Source: CALITV01 sp964415795 (GTDB lineage Bacteria; UBP6; UBA1177; JAKLFG01). Taken from it: DNA of 64,000 nt. The position numbers and the translations under genes were made by a program. The DNA is taken from contig CAYQBN010000001.1 in assembly GCA_964415795.1 (NCBI GenBank), positions 124,001-188,000 of the forward strand. Direction: 5' to 3'. Within the stretch, counting starts at the first letter, position 1; each line of letters begins with the position of its first letter. Below the pieces are notes generated by a model. The model ran no database searches and had not been told where the DNA came from. It saw only the letters and a list, made by a program, of their open reading frames with translations. This document shows, one piece after another, positions 59,092-64,000 of this stretch.

Positions 59092-62000
59092 TTAAAACTC
59101 TCCCCTGATACCGACGGTCGCCATGAAGGGCGTCGTCGAGATGTCGACTCGCTGCGAGAAATCGGTGCTGTAGAGGTTCCCTACCGCGTTCTTGTCGAAG
59201 AGCGTGGAAATCCCCCGCATCTCGGCGAAGAGGGTGAGGATCATCTGGTCGAGGAACATCGTGTATTCGCCGCCGAGGTCGAGCGTGTGCATGAATCCGT
59301 GCCGCTCACCGTTGCGCACTACGCGGCCGTCGTCGTCGAGTACCGGGATCGGTTCGTAGCGGCTGAAGACGCCGTCGTCCACGAACTCGGCGCCCGAGAA
59401 GGCCGAGTAGGGCACCCCCGAAATGAACGAGAACCGACCGTAGATACCCCACTCCTTCGCCGGCGTCCAGCGCGCCGCGAAGACGACCGCGTGCGGAAGA
59501 TCGGCATCGCTCGAACGGTAATCGGCAGCGGGACTGTCCTTGCGTTCGCTTATGCCGAAGGCGTAGCCGACCGATCCGGTGATCGTGCCAGTGAGGTCGA
59601 CTTTGAACGAGAGCGCACCGCCGGCGACATAGCCGGAGCCCAAGTTGGTGAACTCGAGCGGATCGGCGGTCGAGCGGCGGAAGAGATCGTAGAGATACTT
59701 GTAGTAGCCCTTCACCGCGACGGTGTAGGCGGAAAGGAACATCTTCTCGAACGAGAGGACGGCGTGCGCCGCATGCGCCGGTTCCAGCGTCTCGGTGCCC
59801 CATCGGTCGCTCGCGATCTCGTAATCGGGCCGCTGAGAGTAGAGACCGCCCGAGAGTGCCAGTTTCATGGTGTCGTCGAACCGGTAGGAGATCTCGAGCC
59901 GTGGATCGAGGAACCACTGTGTCTCCTTCTTGTTGTGCGCATCGATCCCGAAGACGAATCCAGGACGCACCAACAGACCGCCATAGGTGAGATCGTAGAC
60001 GGCATAGAGCGTCGGATGGAGGTACGGCTGATACCCGGGATCACCCATCTTCTCGGCCACATGGACCGGGAACGACTCACCCTCGAGCGGCAGAGAGACA
60101 TAGTCGGTGTCAGGATGGAAGAGCCCGAGTCGCATCGAACCGCCGATCGTGAACAGGTGATGTTCGCTAAAGCGCCAACGGAACTCGTCCAGTCCCTCGA
60201 TGAGATGAACCATGAGCCCGTAGTCGCCACCAGCGTAGAAGGCGTACTGGTAACTGCGGTTCTCGTAGGAAAGCGACAGACGATTGGCAATCATGGTATC
60301 GAGTTCGGTGAACGAATAGGTATAGTCGGCGGCGAGCCGGGTAAATGACTGTGCCACCGCAAGGATATCGGTATGTTCCGGGACACCGTCTCGTTGATTG
60401 GTAGTCCGCAGACCGATACCATCCATACCGCCGAAGGCATATACGCGGATCCGGTGGTTTCCGGGAAACTTGTGGAGATAGATGATCGTCATATCGTACT
60501 CGTCGTTGTAAACGAGTCCATCCTTCGCCTCGTAGAAGAAGCGAGGGAAGATGTCGGTGAGCCCCTTGCGCACCGTAGCCGCGAAAAGGTCGGTATCGGT
60601 GAACGGCCCTTCGGCGAGGACCGATATGCCGAAGAGCGACACATCGAAGAGGCCGCCGAGCCGGTCACTCCGCGGATCGCGCAAGGTAAACGAGACCGCT
60701 CCGCCGGTCGCATCGAAGAGCGACGGCGAGAAGCCGCCGTAGGACACCTCGCTTTTCTCGACGAGCGCCGGATGTATCACCGGCTCATACGAGAGGGCAT
60801 GTACGGAGAACGGCACCTGCCAGCCATCAATGAAAAAGCCGTTCTCGGTGTCCGCAGACCCGGCGATCATGAGACCACCACCATAGCGTCGCTGAGGAAC
60901 GGTCGCGATCGCTCCGGGGACCTCGTTCATGCGAAACGCATCGCTCTTCACCATCTTCTCGTGGTAGCCGCAGAACCAGTGTTCGCGACTCATCGGCGTG
61001 AGCATCCAAGTCACATCACCGTTGCTGTTCACCGTTATCTTCTTTTCCTCAGGAACATAGCCAACGATGGGGATCGCTACAGTGTAGTCGCCCGGCTTGA
61101 GCGAAAGGATGAACTTTCCCTCGGCATCCACCGGTACCGGTAATTTCTGCTCCTTGAGCGTTATTTCACCCGAGACCGGTTCTCCCGTCTTCGCGTTCTT
61201 GAGGTGGCCGGTTATCACATAAACACCGGACGGCCCGGCCTCCTTTGACGGCTGTGCTGCCGTACCCGGAACAGCAGGGGAACCCGCACTCTCAGGTGAC
61301 GTCTCTCCCTCACCCAACACTTTCTTCGCCCCTTGAACACCAGCCGGCTCGAAGGGACGGCCATCGGGATGCTCCGCCATGGAGCGGAGCGGCGACTGAT
61401 CGGTCGCGAGCCAGATGTTGATCGGCAGTTCGGTGACCCCTTTGGGAATCTCTATGGACTGTGAGAAGGCCTTGTACCCGTTCGCCTCTACCGTGAGGGT
61501 ATAACGGCCCGGTTTGAGGCGCATGGGGTAGCGGAACGAGCCATCCCTGTTAGTCACCGATGGGTAGAAGAAGGCATTGGTCATCACCTTCGCTCCAGCG
61601 AGTGGTTTGCGCGTGTCGGCATCGGCAACGACCCCCTTGAGAACAACCGGTCCCGAAGAGACGGCCAGTTCCGCAGACTGAACAGGTGTAGGCTTTTCCG
61701 CCGGAGCCGAAGCGGCAGGGGCGGTAGCAGGCTTTTCCGCCGGAGCCGAAGCGGCAGGGACAGAGGCAGGCTTCTCCGCCGGAGCCGGAGCGGTAGGGGC
61801 GGTAGCAGGCTTTTCCGCCGGAGCCGGAGCGGCAGGGGCGGTAGCAGGCTTGCTCGCCGGAGCCGGAGCGGCAGGGGCGGTAGCAGGCTTGCCCGCCGGA
61901 GCCGGAGCGGCAGGGGCGGAGGCAGGCTTGCTCGCCGGAGCCGGAGCGGCAGGGGCGGAGGCAGGCTTGCTCGCCGGAGCCGGAGCGNNNNNNNNNNNNN

Positions 62001-62389
62001 NNNNNNNNNNNNNNNNNNNNNNNNNNNNNNNNNNNNNNNNNNNNNNNNNNNNNNNNNNNNNNNNNNNNNNNNNNNNNNNNNNNNNNNGCAGGGGCGGAGG
62101 TGGGAGCCGCAGGTGCTGTCGGTGCAGAAGCCGATGAGGCCGGCTGCGCTGATGCCGCCGGGGTTGGCTGCGTTACTGGTGGTTCCTCCCCTTTCTTCTT
62201 TTCTTTCTTTTTCACCGACTCCTTCGGTTTTTCCTTTTTCCCCTTTTCAGGAGCCGCGGCAGGAGCCGTTTCTTCGCTCTTCTTTTCCCCCACTCCCTCG
62301 TCAGGCGCAAACTTCTTCTTTGCGCCATAGAGCGGAGCGCTCAGTCCAATGCCGAGCATCACGATGAAGATCACCAGCACTCGTGTCAT
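59092..62389 (-). CDS. TonB-dependent receptor with Pro/Ala/Lys repeat region
   Basis: One gene interrupted by the assembly gap (61988-62087). It starts at ATG 62389 (GGAGG 7 bases upstream) with a signal peptide MTRVLVIFIVMLGIGLS..., a Lys-rich stretch, then a long Pro/Ala/Lys/Glu repeat region (39-base units), two carboxypeptidase-regulatory-like beta domains (with GSFRYPMRLKPGRYTLTV and GKFILSLKPGDYTVAI), a plug domain (with IDGWQVPFSVHALSYEP and VEKSEVSYGGFS) and a beta barrel of about 600 residues. The reading frame breaks at the gap only because 100 N is not a multiple of 3; the gap is a placeholder. Substrate unknown. The repeat region is unlike other receptors. Confidence 0.85.
61691..61987 (-). 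repeat. 39-base tandem repeat (7.6 units seen) in TonB receptor gene
   Basis: Units begin at 61691, 61730, 61769, 61808, 61847, 61886, 61925 and 61964. Each encodes a 13-residue unit of the type APAEKPATAPAAP or APASKPASAPAAP. The array runs into the assembly gap and continues a little on the far side, so the true copy number is unknown. Confidence 0.93.
61988..62087. other. Assembly gap of exactly 100 N
   Basis: Undetermined bases inside the tandem repeat array. The length of 100 is a scaffolding placeholder: the flanking coding parts are in frame only if the real length is a multiple of 3. Confidence 0.98.
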
Positions 62390-62436
62390 ACCTATTCCTC
62401 CGTAACCCAAGAGTCGTTTCATCGGCGAAACAAGGT

Positions 62437-62465
62437 ATCCTAACACCGCTCAATAGGAGAGTCAA
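62437..62465 (-). promoter_or_regulatory. Promoter of the TonB receptor operon
   Basis: On the minus strand TTGACT (62465-62460), 17-base spacer, TAGGAT (62442-62437). The start point near 62430 leaves a leader of about 41 bases to the ATG at 62389. This rules out the earlier ATGs at 62446 and 62422 as main starts. Confidence 0.75.
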
Positions 62466-62472
62466 AAGAATT

Positions 62473-63168
62473 TCAGCCGCGCGGGCCGAAGAGGAGCGTA
62501 CCAAGCCGGACGATAGTGGCCCCTTCTTCGACGGCGACCTCGAAGTCGTGCGACATCCCCATCGAGAGTTCACGGAAAAGCACTGTGTCCGCCTTTTCTT
62601 CACGGACGATGCGATCGCGCAGTTCGCGCAGGCGGCGGAAATAGGGACGCACCTCTTCCGGATCGAGGAACGGCGGGAGCGTCATGAGGCCGCGCACCTC
62701 GATCCGATCGAACGCGGTAACGGATCGGTAAAGCGCTATCACCTCTTCGGCGGCGGCACCCCCTTTCGTCTCCTCTTCCCCGATGTTGACCTGCAAAAGG
62801 ATCGGCATCTTCGCGATGCGGTGCTTCTCGGCCTGCTTTTGTATCTCTTCGGCAAGTTTGATCGAATCGACCGAGTGGATGCACTCGACCTTGTCGATGA
62901 GATACTTCACCTTGTTCGTCTGGAGCCGCCCGATGAAGTGCCAGTGGATATCGTCGTCACGGAGCGCTTCGTACTTTTCGAGAAATTCCTGCACATAGTT
63001 TTCGCCGAAGAGCATCGCTCCGGCGCGCCGGAGAGCGCGCATCTTTTCGATCGGCTGTCCCTTCGAAACGGCGAGAAGGCGCACCTCGTCGGCACGACGG
63101 CCGGACCGCACAGCGGCATCGCCGATCCGCCGCCACACCTCTTTGAGCACCGTGATTTCGCGTTCCAT
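62473..63168 (-). CDS. yggS: YggS/PROSC-type PLP homeostasis protein
   Basis: A 231-residue PLP-binding protein of the alanine-racemase-like fold. The PLP lysine is in LLAVSKGQPIEKM (near residue 35). Other marks are FGENYVQEFLEK, HWHFIGRLQTNK and LSMGMSHDFEVAVEEGATIVRLG with LFGPRG at the end. It keeps the level of free pyridoxal phosphate low; no catalytic activity is known. Length is typical. It precedes the TonB receptor operon on the same strand, separated by that operon's promoter. Confidence 0.95.
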   Translation of the reverse strand: MEREITVLKEVWRRIGDAAVRSGRRADEVRLLAVSKGQPIEKMRALRRAGAMLFGENYVQEFLEKYEALRDDDIHWHFIGRLQTNKVKYLIDKVECIHSVDSIKLAEEIQKQAEKHRIAKMPILLQVNIGEEETKGGAAAEEVIALYRSVTAFDRIEVRGLMTLPPFLDPEEVRPYFRRLRELRDRIVREEKADTVLFRELSMGMSHDFEVAVEEGATIVRLGTLLFGPRG

Positions 63169-63175
63169 GACAGTA

Positions 63176-63424
63176 TCACTCCTCTTCAGGCGGCGCCCCG
63201 TAGACCGCCGTCGTTTTGTAATCGGCCGGATAATAACTCTCGATGAAACGGATCTCGGCGATCGTCGCGAGATCGACCCCTTCTTCTACAAGGAGGCTTC
63301 GCACCGCAGCAGGCGACTCGGCAACCACCATGCGTGGCGCCGTTCCCGGGATCGTGAAAAACACGCGGTAAAGTTTCTCTTTCCCGTGTTCAGGTTCTTG
63401 TGGAATGTGGATCGGTTCGGTCAT
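63176..63424 (-). CDS. Hypothetical 82-residue protein
   Basis: A short acidic protein with no signal peptide, membrane segment or known motif. It has a beta-alpha pattern (LYRVFFTIPGTAPRMVVAES) and lies between yggS and rtcB with gaps of 7 and 3 bases, so it is probably translated with both. Codon use is like its neighbours. No function proposed. Confidence 0.7.
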   Translation of the reverse strand: MTEPIHIPQEPEHGKEKLYRVFFTIPGTAPRMVVAESPAAVRSLLVEEGVDLATIAEIRFIESYYPADYKTTAVYGAPPEEE

Positions 63425-63427
63425 CGG

Positions 63428-64000
63428 CTACCCCTTTACGACGGCGAGCGGTTTCAGTTCGGTCCGTATCGTCACGAGATCGGCCTGTGCCTGCATGACC
63501 TCGGAAATGTCCTTGTAGGCACCCATCGCCTCCTCGAGATCGGCTTTGCGAAAGAGCGAGTGGAGGATCCCCTGCCGTTCGAGACGATAGACCTCATCGT
63601 CGAACTTGAGTTTCTTTACCGCCTCGCGGCGCCCCATCTTGCGTCCCGCTCCGTGGGCGCATGACTGGAAACTGTCGGGATTCCCGAGACCTTCGGCGAT
63701 GTAGCTCGGCGAGCCTTGCGACCCCGGGACGATGCCGATGAGCCCTGCGGTCGCCTTGGTCGCCCCCTTGCGGTGCACCATCACCTTTTTGCCGAAGTGC
63801 TCTTCTTCTTCGGCATAGTTGTGGGCGATGTTGATGAGCGGCAGAAAGCCGATCTCGCCAAAGGTGTCGGTGAATATCTCTTTGAGCCGTTCCATCATGA
63901 GCCGCCGATTGTTGAAGGCGAACGCAACGCAGTAGCGCATCTCGCGCAAGTAGCGCTGCCCCTCTTCGGAGTGCACACGGAGAAAGTCGAGTTGCCAGTT
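63428..64000 (-). CDS. rtcB: RtcB RNA ligase, 3' part only (5' end outside window)
   Basis: The last 191 codons of a tRNA-splicing ligase RtcB homologue; the reading frame is open to the window edge. The active-site motifs are present: HRKGATKA, the GSQGSPSY loop and SCAHGAGRKMGR, which in the family holds the histidine that is guanylylated. RtcB joins 2',3'-cyclic phosphate or 3'-phosphate RNA ends to 5'-OH ends for tRNA repair. No archease gene is seen in this part. Confidence 0.93.
   Translation of the reverse strand, partial: NWQLDFLRVHSEEGQRYLREMRYCVAFAFNNRRLMMERLKEIFTDTFGEIGFLPLINIAHNYAEEEEHFGKKVMVHRKGATKATAGLIGIVPGSQGSPSYIAEGLGNPDSFQSCAHGAGRKMGRREAVKKLKFDDEVYRLERQGILHSLFRKADLEEAMGAYKDISEVMQAQADLVTIRTELKPLAVVKG

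Noticed and set aside
61691..62097. Tandem repeats that could look like a CRISPR array
   Set aside because: Units of 39 bases follow each other directly with no spacers, are in frame and code for Pro/Ala/Lys repeats of the TonB receptor. No cas genes are near.

Overview
The window looks like a chromosomal stretch from a Gram-negative, rod-shaped, probably anaerobic bacterium related to the former Deltaproteobacteria (Myxococcota-like lineages). The evidence is a type II secretion operon that includes gspN, LapA/LapB lipopolysaccharide-control genes, a PilZ protein of the myxobacterial type, many outer-membrane-type lipoproteins with Asp/Glu/Thr-rich stalks, thrombospondin type 3 repeats and a TonB-dependent receptor. 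No rRNA, phage, insertion sequence or CRISPR array was seen. The 100-N run inside a tandem repeat shows that this is a scaffolded, possibly metagenomic, assembly. The lineage is inferred from gene content only.

Layout. 1-3242 (minus): an operon of lysine 2,3-aminomutase (kamA) and two D-Ala-D-Ala-ligase-like ATP-grasp enzymes, a candidate undescribed beta-lysine conjugation pathway. 3597-10831 (plus): six genes for a membrane complex related to energy-converting hydrogenases (Ehr type) whose large subunit lacks the nickel-binding cysteines. 10847-12223 (minus): an MgtE_N-CorA fusion. 12358-15584 (plus): a small membrane protein, an unknown protein, maf, alr and apbE. 15581-20896 (minus): the elongasome mreB-mreC-mreD-mrdA-rodA with a consensus promoter. 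21059-26758 (plus): a 1340-residue surface lipoprotein with an amidohydrolase domain, then a serine beta-lactamase-fold protein with all catalytic motifs lost. 26765-34223 (minus): PilZ protein, RND exporter, exported PepF-like peptidase, glycosyltransferase, a lipoprotein, a small exported protein and two tRNAs (Gln-CTG, Glu-CTC).

34329-36173 (minus): a DJ-1/PfpI protein and a divergent RelA/SpoT-fold protein, transcribed away from a plus-strand operon (36302-40026) of riboflavin synthase, LapA, LapB, a cysteine-rich lipoprotein and a thioredoxin-like lipoprotein. 40030-41580 (minus): an orphan protein with a TaqI-like target-recognition domain and a degenerate methyltransferase part. 41704-44334 (minus): an acidic lipoprotein, an NTP_transf_5 protein and an NTF2-like lipoprotein. 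44331-58061 (minus): the complete gspC-D-E-F-G-H-I-J-K-L-M-N operon. 58208-62389 (minus): a TonB-dependent receptor and its lipoprotein neighbour, interrupted by the assembly gap. 62473-64000 (minus): yggS, a small unknown protein and the 3' part of rtcB.

Working together: wall elongation (MreBCD, PBP2, RodA, Alr), LPS control (LapAB), protein export to the surface (T2SS) and lipoprotein/TonB surface functions dominate. The Ehr-type complex probably links a cytoplasmic electron donor to ion transport. The points most worth a second look are the KamA/ATP-grasp operon, the RelA-like protein, the amidohydrolase lipoprotein, the dead methyltransferase with an intact recognition domain and the non-hydrogenase Ehr complex.
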